A stretch of 64,000 bases of DNA from Saccharopolyspora erythraea. Its GTDB lineage: Bacteria; Actinomycetota; Actinomycetes; Mycobacteriales; Pseudonocardiaceae. Position 1 is the stretch's first letter; each line of letters opens with the position of its first letter. Shown piece by piece: positions 50,733-58,559 of the stretch. The notes below the pieces were generated by a model that was not told the DNA's origin, did not search any database, and saw only the letters and a list, made by a program, of their open reading frames with translations. The DNA is taken from contig NZ_CP054839.1 of assembly GCF_018141105.1 (NCBI RefSeq), forward strand, positions 4,588,001 to 4,652,000, read 5' to 3'. The position numbers were made by a program, and so were the translations under genes.

Positions 50733-51638
50733 ATGTCCGGCAACGTCGATCTCAGCGAGTTCTTGCGCACCCGGAGGGCGCGCATCAGCCCGGAGTCGGT
50801 GGGGCTACCGGAGCGAGGGGCCTATCGGCGAGTGCCTGGACTGCGCCGCGAGGAGGTGGCCCAGCTGGCCGGGATGAGCACCGACTACTACACCCGGCTC
50901 GAGCAGGGGCGGCAGATCAGCCCGTCCGACAGCGTGCTCGACGCGGTGGCCGCCGCGCTGCGTCTGGACGAGGCCGAGCGTGTACACCTGTTCGACCTGG
51001 CTCGCCCCAAACCGGCCAGGGCTCGCCGCGCGGAGCCGCCTGTGCAGAAGGCCCGGGCGGGGCTGCGGCGGTTCGTGGACTCGTTCCAAGATCATGCGGC
51101 GTTCGTCCTTGGGCGGCGCACCGATGTGCTGGCCACCAACCACTTGTGCCGGGTGCTGCTGGCCGATTTCGATGCCATGCCCTACTCGGAGCGGAACCTG
51201 ACCCGCTGGATCGTCCTCGACGAAGCCGCCCATGCGCTCTACGTGGACTGGGAGAAGATCGCCGCGGAGATGACCGCCATCCTGCGCTTCGACGCTGGGC
51301 GCCACCCCGACGACACCCGCACCGCGGAGCTGGTCGGAGAGCTGACCATGAAGAGCGAGCGCTTCCGCCGCTGGTGGGCCGAGCACAAGGTGCTGGAGCG
51401 GAACTTCGGCCAGAAGCGCTTCCACCATCCCGTCGTGGGGCCGCTGACCATCGACTACCAGGCGTTCACCATGCCCGGCGACGAGGACCAGACCCTGTTC
51501 GTCTACCTGCCCGCCCGGGACCGCACCTCCCAGGACGCCTGGCGGCTGCTGACCAGCTGGAACGCCACCCCACCCGACCGCGGGCCCGCCCCGTCGGCAG
51601 GACTCCCGCAGCACAGTGACACCACCAAGAAAGAGTGA
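50733..51638 (+). CDS. XRE/MmyB-type transcriptional regulator
   Basis: This protein of about 301 residues has an N-terminal helix-turn-helix (LSEFLRTRRARISPESVGLPERGAYRRVPGLRREEVAQLAGMSTDYYTRLEQGRQISPSDSVLDAVAAALRL) with the RRVPGLRREEVAxLAG signature of MmyB-like regulators. The C-terminal domain (FVDSFQDHAAFVLGRRTDVLATNHLCRVLLADFD, NFGQKRFHHPVVGPLTIDYQAFTMPGDEDQTLFVYLPA) matches the PAS-like MmyB fold. It is followed at once by an SDR gene (3 bases) and divergent from another SDR, the usual setting for such regulators. ATG 50724 is an alternative start. Confidence 0.93.
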   Translation: MSGNVDLSEFLRTRRARISPESVGLPERGAYRRVPGLRREEVAQLAGMSTDYYTRLEQGRQISPSDSVLDAVAAALRLDEAERVHLFDLARPKPARARRAEPPVQKARAGLRRFVDSFQDHAAFVLGRRTDVLATNHLCRVLLADFDAMPYSERNLTRWIVLDEAAHALYVDWEKIAAEMTAILRFDAGRHPDDTRTAELVGELTMKSERFRRWWAEHKVLERNFGQKRFHHPVVGPLTIDYQAFTMPGDEDQTLFVYLPARDRTSQDAWRLLTSWNATPPDRGPAPSAGLPQHSDTTKKE

Positions 51639-51641
51639 TCC

Positions 51642-52430
51642 ATGAACAGCGCCAAGCCCCTCGCCCTGGTCACCGGCGCCTCCAACGGCATCGGCTACGA
51701 ACTGGCCATCCTGTTCGCCAAGAAGGGGTTCGACCTGGTGGCCACAGGCCGCAGCGAGAAGATCCACGACGCCGCCGAGGAGTTCACCCGCCTCGGCGCC
51801 CATGTCGAGGCGGTCCGCGCCGACCTGAGCGCCCATGACGCAGTCGAGAAGGTGTGGCAGGAGGTCGAAGCCACCGGTAGGCCGCTGGAAGCCGCCGCGA
51901 TCAACGCCGGCGTCAGCATCGGGGGCGCGTTCCTCGACAACGACCTCGACGACGAGCTGAACCTCATCAGCCTCAACATCACCTCCGTGGTCCACCTGGC
52001 CAAACGAGTCTCCACCGCCATGGCCCGGCAGCGCCGCGGCCGGATTTTGATCACCTCGTCGCTGTCGGCGACCCTGCCCACCCCGTACGAGACCGTCTAC
52101 GGCCCCTCGCGCGCTTTCACCCGCATGTTCGCCCTTGGCCTGCGCGAGGAACTGCGCGACTCCGGCGTCACCGTCACCACCCTGATGCCCGGAGCCACCA
52201 ACAGCGACTTCCACGCCCGCGCCGGGATGAACAACACCGCCTTCGGCCCCACGGCGAACAAGAACGACAAGGTCGAAGTCGCCCGCCAAGGATTCGAGGC
52301 GATGCTGGCCGGCCGCGCGCAGGTCGTCGGCGGTGACCGCACCACCAAGCGCACCGCGCTCCTGCACCGGTTCCTGCCCGAAACCCTCAAAGCCGTCCGC
52401 CACGCCCGCAAAGCCAAACCCCGCACCTGA
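51642..52430 (+). CDS. Short-chain dehydrogenase with YxxxR catalytic variant
   Basis: This 262-residue SDR shows ALVTGASNGIGYELAILFAKKGFDLVATGRSEKIHDAAEEFTRLGAHVEAVRADLS (TGxxxGIG loop), AAINAGVSIGGAFLDNDL (NAG-type) and LITSSLSATLPTPYETVYGPSRAFTRMFALGL. In the catalytic segment the Ser (SSLS) and Tyr (VYGPS) are kept but the canonical Lys is Arg (YGPSR instead of YxxxK), which would change its chemistry or leave it active with a shifted pKa. A C-terminal basic tail follows. It forms a two-gene unit with the preceding XRE regulator. Confidence 0.9.
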   Translation: MNSAKPLALVTGASNGIGYELAILFAKKGFDLVATGRSEKIHDAAEEFTRLGAHVEAVRADLSAHDAVEKVWQEVEATGRPLEAAAINAGVSIGGAFLDNDLDDELNLISLNITSVVHLAKRVSTAMARQRRGRILITSSLSATLPTPYETVYGPSRAFTRMFALGLREELRDSGVTVTTLMPGATNSDFHARAGMNNTAFGPTANKNDKVEVARQGFEAMLAGRAQVVGGDRTTKRTALLHRFLPETLKAVRHARKAKPRT

Positions 52431-52612
52431 GTGTCACGGTTGAGGATCGGCAATCGAACACTCACCTTTGGCTCTCATTCGTCACGCTGCTGGGCCTGCA
52501 GCTGATGAAGCTCAGGTCAGACAAGTCGATCACGACCGCCTTCACCGCGGCGGCCGACCGGGGCATAGCCAGCCCGGCGAATCGCGGAGTGGTCGAGGTG
52601 TCCAGGTCAAGG

Positions 52613-52632
52613 TGTCCTGTCTCAGGACCTCA
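52613..52632. mobile_element. Probable terminal region of an IS481-family element
   Basis: TGTCCTG-tct-CAGGAC(CTC) at 52613-52631 is a short dyad (GTCCTG/CAGGAC) of the kind seen near IS481-family ends (TGT...CAGGAC). It lies 50 bases from the stop of the transposase remnant. The opposite end was not found, so the element is incomplete. Confidence 0.4.
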
Positions 52633-52682
52633 CGGACAGTAATGTCTGATGACGTCGTGGACAGTTGTGGTGTGAGTCGTTG

Positions 52683-53220
52683 CTAGCGGACGCTGCGGTC
52701 CGGTGTCAGCGTCCGCACGACCGTGTCGCCGATCATGATGCTGACGCGGTCGCCTTGCCAGTGCAGGGTAGCGGTCTGGCGGGCCCAGCGGCGGCTGATG
52801 ACGATTGAGCAGCCGGAGAGGCGATGACGCCGGTGCTTGGTGACCGGACGCTGGGTGACGCCGGCGAGTCGGACCGGCCTGTCCGGGGCGGCTTTGGTGG
52901 CTGCGTCGTAGCGTTGCTGCGGGGTCTGACCGCCGATGCCTTGATGCCGGCCATTGTTGTACATCTCCCGGTATATCTCCAGAAGGTGGTGCAGCTGGTC
53001 AAGATTGGCCGGTGTGGGCCGCTTGTCAAGCCACTTGCGTAGGGTTTGGTGGCTGCGTTCGTCTTTGCCGCAGGTTTGCGGGTGATACGGCGAGGAAGCG
53101 ATCGTCTGTACCCCGGTCTCGGCCAGGCGGCGTTCCAGGGCAGCCATGCCCCCGCGGTGCTTGCCGGAGAACGCCGCCGCAATCGGGGGCGGTACTCGCT
53201 GTGGTCGTCGCACGGCATCG
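52683..53220 (-). pseudogene. IS481-family transposase C-terminal remnant
   Basis: The sequence carries the C-terminal part of an IS481-type integrase/transposase: AAFSGKHRGGMAALERRLAETGVQTIASSPYHPQTCGKDERSHQTLRKWLDKRPTPANLDQLHHLLEIYREMYNNGRHQGIGGQTPQQRYDAATKA, with the Glu of the DDE triad in GKDER. The first two Asp residues are missing: the usual VLSDNGAAF is corrupt (VPPPIAAAF). Upstream of about 53220 the frame is not transposase-like. The remnant abuts the aminoglycoside acetyltransferase gene. It is not functional. Confidence 0.85.
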
Positions 53221-53248
53221 ATGCTCTTCGCCCGCCCGGCGTGGCGCA

Positions 53249-54169
53249 TCAGTGTGGACCAGGGGCGTTGCCCTGGCGCGGGTCGGGGAGATTCTCCACC
53301 GCCGTGTCGCCGGCACCAGGTTGTGGGTTGAGCCGGCGTTGGATCCAGTCCACGCCGAAGCGCACGACGGCGGCGGCGTCGAACAGGTGGCTTTCGGCGG
53401 CGGCGACGTGGCCGCGAGTGCCGATCCCGGCGGCGAGCATGTCGCGGGCGATGACGGTGAACGGCCACTGGTCGCCGGGCACGACCGCGCTGTAGTCGAA
53501 GGCGGCGTCCTCGGTGTCGATGTCGTGGAAGCGCCGCCAGGTGCGGCGGCCGTCGACGAGGATGGGCTGCTCGTAGTCCACGTAGCGCTTGCCGGGTGCC
53601 TCGGCGAGCGCTTCGGCGTGGTGCAGGATCGTCAGCGAGTCCAGCGGCGCCCCGAGCAGCAGGACCCGCCCGCCTGCTTCCGCGAGGCGGGCGAGCGGGG
53701 TGCCGGGGCCGTGGGGGTCGTCCCAGGGGTGGTCGTCCATCAGCGCGTGCGCGCGGGCGCCCAGGGCGGCGAAGCTGGCGTCGGGGTGGCGGCTGCGCAC
53801 CGCGCCGGGCCTGCGGCGCAGCGCTTCGGGCAGCCGGCCGTTGGCGTGGTCGGCTTCCGACAGCAGCGGGTCGTAGGGCGGGTGTTCGGCGCGCAGCGCG
53901 TCCTGCCACGGCTGGGGCCAGTCGGTGAACTCGTAGGGAGGGGCGTCGTTCCAGCCGCAGGTGACCATCAGCGTCCCCTGTGGACCGACGACGTCCAGCA
54001 GCGCGTCGATGACCGTGGTGGGGCCGCCGGCGACGTAGCCCAGCGCCGACATCCGGGTGTGGAACATCACGGTGTCGCCGCGGGCCAGGCCCAGCTCGCC
54101 GAGGTCGGCCACCAGGCGGCTGCGGGTCACCGGCCCGCCGCTGCGCCGCAGCAACTGCTGCTCGTCCAT
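53249..54169 (-). CDS. Aminoglycoside N(3)-acetyltransferase (AAC(3)-like)
   Basis: This 306-residue protein matches the antibiotic acetyltransferase family AAC(3)/YokD: VTRSRLVADLGELGLARGDTVMFHTRMSALGYVAGGPTTVIDALLDVVGPQGTLMVTCGWNDAPPYEF near the start, SRHPDASFAALGARAHALMDDHPWDDPHGPGTPLARLAEAGGRVLLLGAPLDSLTILHHAE in the middle. It would acetylate an aminoglycoside at the 3-amino group using acetyl-CoA. The natural domain ends near VDWIQRRL; the last 25 or so residues (LNPQPGAGDTAVENLPDP) are not family-like and run towards the IS remnant. ATG 54169 is the preferred start; GTG 54178 is an alternative. Confidence 0.9.
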   Translation of the reverse strand: MDEQQLLRRSGGPVTRSRLVADLGELGLARGDTVMFHTRMSALGYVAGGPTTVIDALLDVVGPQGTLMVTCGWNDAPPYEFTDWPQPWQDALRAEHPPYDPLLSEADHANGRLPEALRRRPGAVRSRHPDASFAALGARAHALMDDHPWDDPHGPGTPLARLAEAGGRVLLLGAPLDSLTILHHAEALAEAPGKRYVDYEQPILVDGRRTWRRFHDIDTEDAAFDYSAVVPGDQWPFTVIARDMLAAGIGTRGHVAAAESHLFDAAAVVRFGVDWIQRRLNPQPGAGDTAVENLPDPRQGNAPGPH

Positions 54170-54332
54170 GCCGGGCACGGTAGCGGTCTCCGGTACGGGG
54201 CGCGCCTGGTTTTCTCCCCCGGCCTCCCGCTGGGGTCCGTGAACTGCTGAACCCGGGTGGCCGGGCGAGCGCGTGAACCGCCCCGGTCGCGGGAGCCCGT
54301 CGAGGCGGGGGTCGAACCGCGTGTGGTGGGGC

Positions 54333-55037
54333 CTAGCGGGCGCCGGGGATCTCGCCGGTGGAGGTGACGTGGTCGGCGATGTCGCGCAGCTTGATGTTGC
54401 GGTGCTGCGAGCTCCTCTTGAGCACCTGGAATGCCTGGTCCTCGTCGAGCCGGTAGCGCTCCATGACGATGCCCAGGGCCTCCCCGATCCGCTGGCGGGT
54501 GGTGATCGCGGTCTGCAGCTGGGCGTCCATGCGCGCCGAGGAGAAGGCGACCGCGGCGTGGGAGGCCACGACCCAGCCGATCAGCTCGGAGTGCTCGGTG
54601 AACGCCTCGGGCCGGGAGGAGTACAGGTCCAGGGCGCCGTACTCGTCCTCGTCGGTGTAGAGCAGCAGGCCCATCATGCTGGCGATGCCGAGGTCGCGGG
54701 CGTGCGGGGCGTACTGCGCCCAGCGCTGCACGGAGCCGGTCATGTCGGCGATGCGGTAGACCTGCACGCCGTTGTCGGCGGCGTCGAAGCACGGCCCCTC
54801 GCACAGCTCGCCCTGCAACGCGTCGGAGCGGCGGACCAGATCCGAGGTCGCCGCGGCGGTCTCGACCTGCCGCCTGTTGTGCAGCAGCAGGATCCCGGCC
54901 TGCTCGCAGCCGTCGACCAGTTCCACGGCGTGTTCCACGATGCTGTCGAGGGTGTTCTGGACGGTGTCCTGCGACAGCAGGTTCCTCGACATCCGCGCCA
55001 GCGCGATCGCCAGCTCCTGATCGCCTGCGGTCTCCAT
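54333..55037 (-). CDS. GAF and ANTAR domain regulator
   Basis: This 234-residue protein combines an N-terminal GAF domain (LAIALARMSRNLLSQDTVQNTLDSIVEHAVELVDGCEQAGILLLHN, then CEGPCFDAADNGVQVYRIADMTGSVQRWAQYAPHARDLGIASMMGLLLYTDEDEYGALDLYS) with a C-terminal ANTAR domain (QTAITTRQRIGEALGIVMERYRLDEDQAFQVLKRSSQHRNIKLRDIADHV), which binds RNA hairpins and prevents termination. It is a typical actinobacterial antiterminator of this pattern. GGGAGG lies eight bases before the ATG. It is divergent from the STAS gene and might regulate its own region. Confidence 0.95.
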   Translation of the reverse strand: METAGDQELAIALARMSRNLLSQDTVQNTLDSIVEHAVELVDGCEQAGILLLHNRRQVETAAATSDLVRRSDALQGELCEGPCFDAADNGVQVYRIADMTGSVQRWAQYAPHARDLGIASMMGLLLYTDEDEYGALDLYSSRPEAFTEHSELIGWVVASHAAVAFSSARMDAQLQTAITTRQRIGEALGIVMERYRLDEDQAFQVLKRSSQHRNIKLRDIADHVTSTGEIPGAR

Positions 55038-55314
55038 GCTCACCACCTCCCGGGCCCGCGAACGCCGCGGGCCTCTGCCCGTGGCCTACCCGTCCAGGGG
55101 CGTTGTCGACACCGGGCGCACGGGTCCGTACGGTGGTGGTGTTGGTTGAGCGAGCAGCTGGCATGACCTGAGAGGTCGGGCCGGGGCACGCTCCCACTTC
55201 CTTTCCGCCCACGTCAGGCGGTGCTCGTGTCAGCCCGGCTCTTTCTGGTCCGGCGCTGCCTGCCGCCTCCGGCGGCGGGTGCGCCCCATCCTTTGGCGAT
55301 GAGAGGAGCCAGGC

Positions 55315-55764
55315 GTGCTTGTGCACACTCCGGTGACCGAACTTTTCGACAACTCCGCGCGCAGGCGCGGCGACCGGCCGGCGGCCCACGAGCGCGGGCT
55401 GCGGCTGCGCATGGACTTCACCGAGCCGCCGGTGGCGGTGCTGTGCGTCAGCGGCGAGCTGGACGCGGCCACGACCCCGCGGCTGGCCGAGGTGCTGTGG
55501 CCTCGGTTGCTGACCGAGCTGCGGGCGCTGGTGATCGATCTTGGCGACGTGAGCTTCCTCGGCGTGGACGCGCTGCGGCTGCTGGCCGGCGCCCACAGCG
55601 AGGCCGCGCACCGCGGTGTCGCGCTGTGCCTGACCGACAGTGCTCGCCCGGTGCGCCGGGCGCTGGCCGCGGCAGGGCTGCACGACGCGCTGCCCTGCTT
55701 CGACGACGTGGCCGCGGCCCGCGCGGCCCTGACCACCGCCGCGCGGCCCGTCGCATCCCGTTGA
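55315..55764 (+). CDS. STAS-domain anti-sigma factor antagonist
   Basis: This protein of about 149 residues has a STAS fold: LRMDFTEPPVAVLCVSGELDAATTPRLAEVLWPRLLTELRALVIDLGDVSFLGVDALRLLAGAHSEAAHRGVALCLTDSARPVRRALAAAGLHDAL. The usual phospho-acceptor Ser in DxSxxFxD/S is present as the Ser in LGDVSFLGVDALRLL. Such proteins release a sigma factor by binding its anti-sigma kinase. The GTG at 55315 follows GAGAGGAG. It is followed by a 36-residue ORF with a strong ribosome-binding site. No anti-sigma kinase is adjacent. Confidence 0.92.
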   Translation: MLVHTPVTELFDNSARRRGDRPAAHERGLRLRMDFTEPPVAVLCVSGELDAATTPRLAEVLWPRLLTELRALVIDLGDVSFLGVDALRLLAGAHSEAAHRGVALCLTDSARPVRRALAAAGLHDALPCFDDVAAARAALTTAARPVASR

Positions 55765-55793
55765 CCACCGTGGATCCCAGGAGGAACACGACC

Positions 55794-55904
55794 ATGTCCC
55801 AGAACGCATCCACCGTCAGGACGCTGCTGCGTGCGTTGCGTGCCGAAGCGGCGACCATGGCCGCCGCCCGCCATCGCTTCCTGCGCCCCGGTACGCGGCC
55901 GTGA
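55794..55904 (+). CDS. Small 36-residue protein after the STAS gene
   Basis: This short ORF (MSQNASTVRTLLRALRAEAA ... RHRFLRPGTRP) follows the STAS gene by about 30 bases and has AGGAGG nine bases before its ATG, one of the best ribosome-binding sites in the window. It is helical, Ala/Arg-rich, without a signal peptide. It is too short for most gene callers. It could be a small partner of the STAS pathway or a chance ORF; the ribosome-binding site favours expression. Its end lies before a hairpin (55925-55960) that would terminate both directions. Confidence 0.5.
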   Translation: MSQNASTVRTLLRALRAEAATMAAARHRFLRPGTRP

Positions 55905-55924
55905 CCCCACCCGTGTGAGTCCGT

Positions 55925-55960
55925 GCAGGGCCCCGCGTCATCCCGCGCGGTGGCCCCTGC
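55925..55960. terminator. Bidirectional terminator between convergent genes
   Basis: GCAGGG (55925-55930) pairs with CCCTGC (55955-55960), with a further GC-rich core between them (GCCCCGCG/CGCGCGGTGGC, imperfect). It lies between the small ORF (ends 55904) and the glycosyltransferase (ends 55966 on the minus strand). Confidence 0.5.
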
Positions 55961-55965
55961 GGGTG

Positions 55966-57144
55966 TCAGGCCAGGTAGGACTCCAGGGCGTCGACGCCGG
56001 CCCGGGCACCGCCGCACTCGCGCAGCGTGCGCTGCATGTCGGCGAGGTTGGCGCGCACGTCCTGGTCGCCTGCGACCTGCTCCACCGCCGAACGCAGCTG
56101 CTCGGCGGTGACCTCGTTGGTGACCAGCCGCCTGCCCAGGCCCAGTTCCTCGACCCGCTGGGCGTTGAGCGCCTGCTCGGGCATCTGCGGCACCGCCACC
56201 AGCGGCACCCCGTAGTACAGCGACTCCATGGTGGAGTTCATGCCGGTGTGCGACAGGAACGCCGAGGCGTGCCGCAGCACCGCCAGCTGCGGGAACGACT
56301 CGCGCACCTCGAAGTTGGCCGGGGGCTCGCCGAGCTCGGAGACGTCGGTGCCGGCACCGACCGACAGCGCGACCTGCCAGCGGCTTTCGCCGAAGGCCTC
56401 GAAGCACATGCGGTAGAAGTCCGGGCGCTTGTTGAACGCGGTGCCCAGCGAGATGTACAGCAGCGGCGAGGCGGGGTCGCGCGGTTCCCACTGCTCGACC
56501 TCGCGCTGGCCGAACATCGGGCCCAGGAAGCGGAACCGCTCGTCGAAGCTGTCGCCTTCGAGCTGGAACCGGCGGGGCAGGAACGACAGGTTCAGCCCGG
56601 CGATGTCGTGCTCGTCGAACCCGGTGCCCGCCGACACGCCGAACTCCTCGCCCAGTTCCTGCAACTGCCGCGTGAACTCGGCGAAGTGGGCGGGGTCGAA
56701 TCCGGCCGTCGGCGTCATCCGCTCGCGCAGCGAGAACGTCTCGTTGGAGGCGAAGCTCGGCATCAGCTTGACCGCGGGCACCTCGCACTTCTGGGCGGCC
56801 ATGCGCGCCATGACGGTCATCATGTCGTAGCAGACCGCGTCGGGTGTGTCGGTGGCGAAGCGGTCCAGCAGCAGCGGCAGGCTGGTGCGGGTGTTGTCGA
56901 GCATCAGCTGCATCATGACGCGGATCTCGGCGCCGTCGAGGCGATCGGTCATGGGCGGGACGTCGGGCATCCGGAAGCCCACGTCCAGGATCTCGGCGCC
57001 GGCTTTCTCGGCGCCGGCCAGGGAGTGGCGGGCGCCGGCGTAGGTGACCCGGTGGCCGCGTCGCACGAGTTCCTCGACCAGGGGGATGGTCGGGTTGATG
57101 TGCCCCGCGGCGGGCAGGGAGACGAACGCGAAGTGCTTGGTCAT
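55966..57144 (-). CDS. Macrolide-family glycosyltransferase (MGT, GT1)
   Basis: This 392-residue GT-B enzyme matches the MGT family: the acceptor domain start HFAFVSLPAAGHINPTIPLVEELVRRGHRVTYAG, LLYISLGTAFNKRPDFYRMCFEAF, and the donor signature SFPQLAVLRHASAFLSHTGMNSTMESLYYGVPLVAVPQMPEQALNAQRVEELGLGRRL, in which HTGMNS and EQ residues bind the UDP-sugar. Such enzymes inactivate macrolides by glycosylating the desosamine or act in biosynthesis. No macrolide cluster is adjacent, so resistance or detoxification is likely. A -10-like GATAAT at 57209-57204 and a palindrome lie upstream. Confidence 0.93.
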   Translation of the reverse strand: MTKHFAFVSLPAAGHINPTIPLVEELVRRGHRVTYAGARHSLAGAEKAGAEILDVGFRMPDVPPMTDRLDGAEIRVMMQLMLDNTRTSLPLLLDRFATDTPDAVCYDMMTVMARMAAQKCEVPAVKLMPSFASNETFSLRERMTPTAGFDPAHFAEFTRQLQELGEEFGVSAGTGFDEHDIAGLNLSFLPRRFQLEGDSFDERFRFLGPMFGQREVEQWEPRDPASPLLYISLGTAFNKRPDFYRMCFEAFGESRWQVALSVGAGTDVSELGEPPANFEVRESFPQLAVLRHASAFLSHTGMNSTMESLYYGVPLVAVPQMPEQALNAQRVEELGLGRRLVTNEVTAEQLRSAVEQVAGDQDVRANLADMQRTLRECGGARAGVDALESYLA

Positions 57145-57203
57145 GGGTTCCTCACGCGGACGATGGCGGCCGTGGCGAACGCTCGGCGGGCGCTCGGGGT
57201 TCG

Positions 57204-57247
57204 ATTATCCTCGCCTCCGAGGCTGTTGAACATGTGTTGAATTCAAC
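57204..57247 (-). promoter_or_regulatory. Promoter and palindromic operator of the MGT gene
   Basis: On the minus strand GATAAT (57209-57204) is a strong -10 match, about 60 bases before the glycosyltransferase start. Upstream is the perfect 12-bp palindrome GTTGAATTCAAC (57236-57247) and a further GTTGAA half-site at 57225-57230 that overlaps the -35 region. This looks like a repressor-controlled promoter. Confidence 0.55.
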
Positions 57248-57340
57248 GTGTGTGCGGGTGGCGCCCGCGCCACCGTGGCGGAATGTCCATTTCGGCCGGA
57301 CCGGTCCCGGTTGCCGGATTCCGGGAAAGCGGTGGGCAGT

Positions 57341-58099
57341 TCAGGCGGTGAGCACGCGGGCGCCGTGGTCGGTGATCGCGATGGTGTGCCCGGCGCGGGC
57401 GGCGCGGCTGCCGTCGCCGGTGACCACGGTGCTCCCGTCGTCGGCGAGGCTCACCTCGTCTCCGCCGCCGGCCAGCAGCACCGGGCGCAGCAGCAGGACC
57501 ATGCCCGGGCGAAGCGGCGCGCCGCGGCCGGGCCGGCCTTCGCCGGGCACCGGTGGCTCTTCGCGCGGGCCGCGTCCGATGCCGTGTCCGCCGGAGGCGG
57601 CGGGGATGCCGTAGCCGCCGCTGCGGGCCACGACGCCGAGGGCGTGGGAGAGGTCGCCGACGCGCCGCCCGGGCCGGGCCGCGGCGATGGCGTCGTCAAG
57701 GGCCTGGTGGGCGGTCTGCATCAGGATGAGGTCTTCGGGGTCGACGGTGCCGATGCCGATCGTGGCCGCCGCGCGGGCGCACCAGCCGTCGACGCGGGCC
57801 AGACAGTCGATCCCGAGCAGGTCGCCGCCGGTGAGACGGGTGGCATCGGGCACTCCATGGCCGACGACGTCGTTGACCGACGCCGACATCGCCGTGTCCG
57901 GATCGCCGCCCAGCGGCAGCGGTAAGGCTGTGTGCTCGCGCAGCACAGCGCGGGCCAGCTCGTCGAGTTCGCTCAGCCGCACGTCGGCGCGGGCGTGGGC
58001 GCGTACGGCCCGCAGCGCGGCGGCCACGGCGCGGCCGGCCTCGCCCAGCGCGTCCAGTTCCGCGCTGCTCCTGAGCTCGATCAACCCCTGCCACCCCAT
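57341..58099 (-). CDS. Methionine aminopeptidase homologue lacking metal ligands
   Basis: This protein of about 252 residues aligns along its length with type I methionine aminopeptidase: IELRSSAELDALGEAGRAVAAAL, ASVNDVVGHGVPD, GGDLLGIDCLARVDGW, GHGIGRGPREEPPVP, LRPGMVLLLRPVL and RAGHTIAITDHGARVL. Of the five metal ligands, the first Asp (GID) and the His of GHGIG remain, but the second Asp is Arg (CARAAAT for HGDTS), the Glu of IEP is Arg (LRP) and the Glu of YEHT is Gly (AGHT). The second catalytic His (FHEEP) is Arg. It is therefore probably inactive as a peptidase and may bind a substrate or ribosome. ATG 58099 is used; GTG 58120 is possible. It is divergent from a leaderless XRE gene. 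Confidence 0.85.
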   Translation of the reverse strand: MGWQGLIELRSSAELDALGEAGRAVAAALRAVRAHARADVRLSELDELARAVLREHTALPLPLGGDPDTAMSASVNDVVGHGVPDATRLTGGDLLGIDCLARVDGWCARAAATIGIGTVDPEDLILMQTAHQALDDAIAAARPGRRVGDLSHALGVVARSGGYGIPAASGGHGIGRGPREEPPVPGEGRPGRGAPLRPGMVLLLRPVLLAGGGDEVSLADDGSTVVTGDGSRAARAGHTIAITDHGARVLTA

Positions 58100-58168
58100 C
58101 GGCACCGGTATCCCATCCACTCCGGTGTCCCGCGACCGGCGAGCTGGACCGGGCATCTGCGGCGACAT

Positions 58169-58174
58169 TAGTAT
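58169..58174 (+). promoter_or_regulatory. -10 box of a leaderless XRE transcript
   Basis: TAGTAT (58169-58174) matches TANNNT and ends 7 bases before the XRE ATG at 58182, so transcription would start at the ATG. A weak -35 (TGGACC) lies about 18 bases upstream. No Shine-Dalgarno is visible. Confidence 0.55.
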
Positions 58175-58181
58175 CACGCGC

Positions 58182-58451
58182 ATGGTGCGTGTTCCGCTGA
58201 ACCAGCACGAACGCGACCGGGGCGAACACCTCGGGCGGATCCTGCGCGAGGCCCGCGGCACGCGCAGCATGATCGAGGTCGCGGCGTGCTCGGGCATCTC
58301 GGTGGAGACGCTGCGCAAGATCGAGAAGGGCCGCATCCCCACCCCGGCGTTCTTCACCGTCGCCGCGATCGCCGAGGCGGTCGGGCTGTCGCTGGACGCG
58401 CTGCGCGACACCCTGGCCGAGCAGGAGCCCCGGCCCTCCCTGACAGCCTGA
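58182..58451 (+). CDS. Small XRE-family regulator, leaderless
   Basis: This 89-residue protein is essentially one helix-turn-helix: RDRGEHLGRILREARGTRSMIEVAACSGISVETLRKIEKGRIPTPAFFTVAAIAEAVGLSLDALRDTL. It has no effector domain. Its ATG sits 7 bases after TAGTAT, so it is translated from the 5' end of its mRNA. It is divergent from the defective methionine aminopeptidase homologue and may regulate it. No operator dyad was identified in the 82-base intergenic region. Confidence 0.9.
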   Translation: MVRVPLNQHERDRGEHLGRILREARGTRSMIEVAACSGISVETLRKIEKGRIPTPAFFTVAAIAEAVGLSLDALRDTLAEQEPRPSLTA

Positions 58452-58559
58452 CCCCCCGCCTTCCACACTCGCGGGCCACCGGGGACCGCGTGCCCCGCGA
58501 GTCGTTCGGGCTGCCACAACGACTCACGGGCACGGCCCGGCGGTGCGGTCTCGGCGTGG

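Noticed and set aside
52450-52610. Possible small gene between the second SDR and the IS remnant
   Set aside because: Short, no ribosome-binding site, no family similarity; treated as intergenic sequence up to the IS end.
54127-55809. 560-residue minus-strand frame across the GAF-ANTAR and STAS genes
   Set aside because: Shadow translation of low complexity; the GAF-ANTAR and STAS proteins are clear in other frames.
57195-57215. tRNA-like TTCGATTATCC arm
   Set aside because: The flanking bases do not form a T-stem or a cloverleaf.
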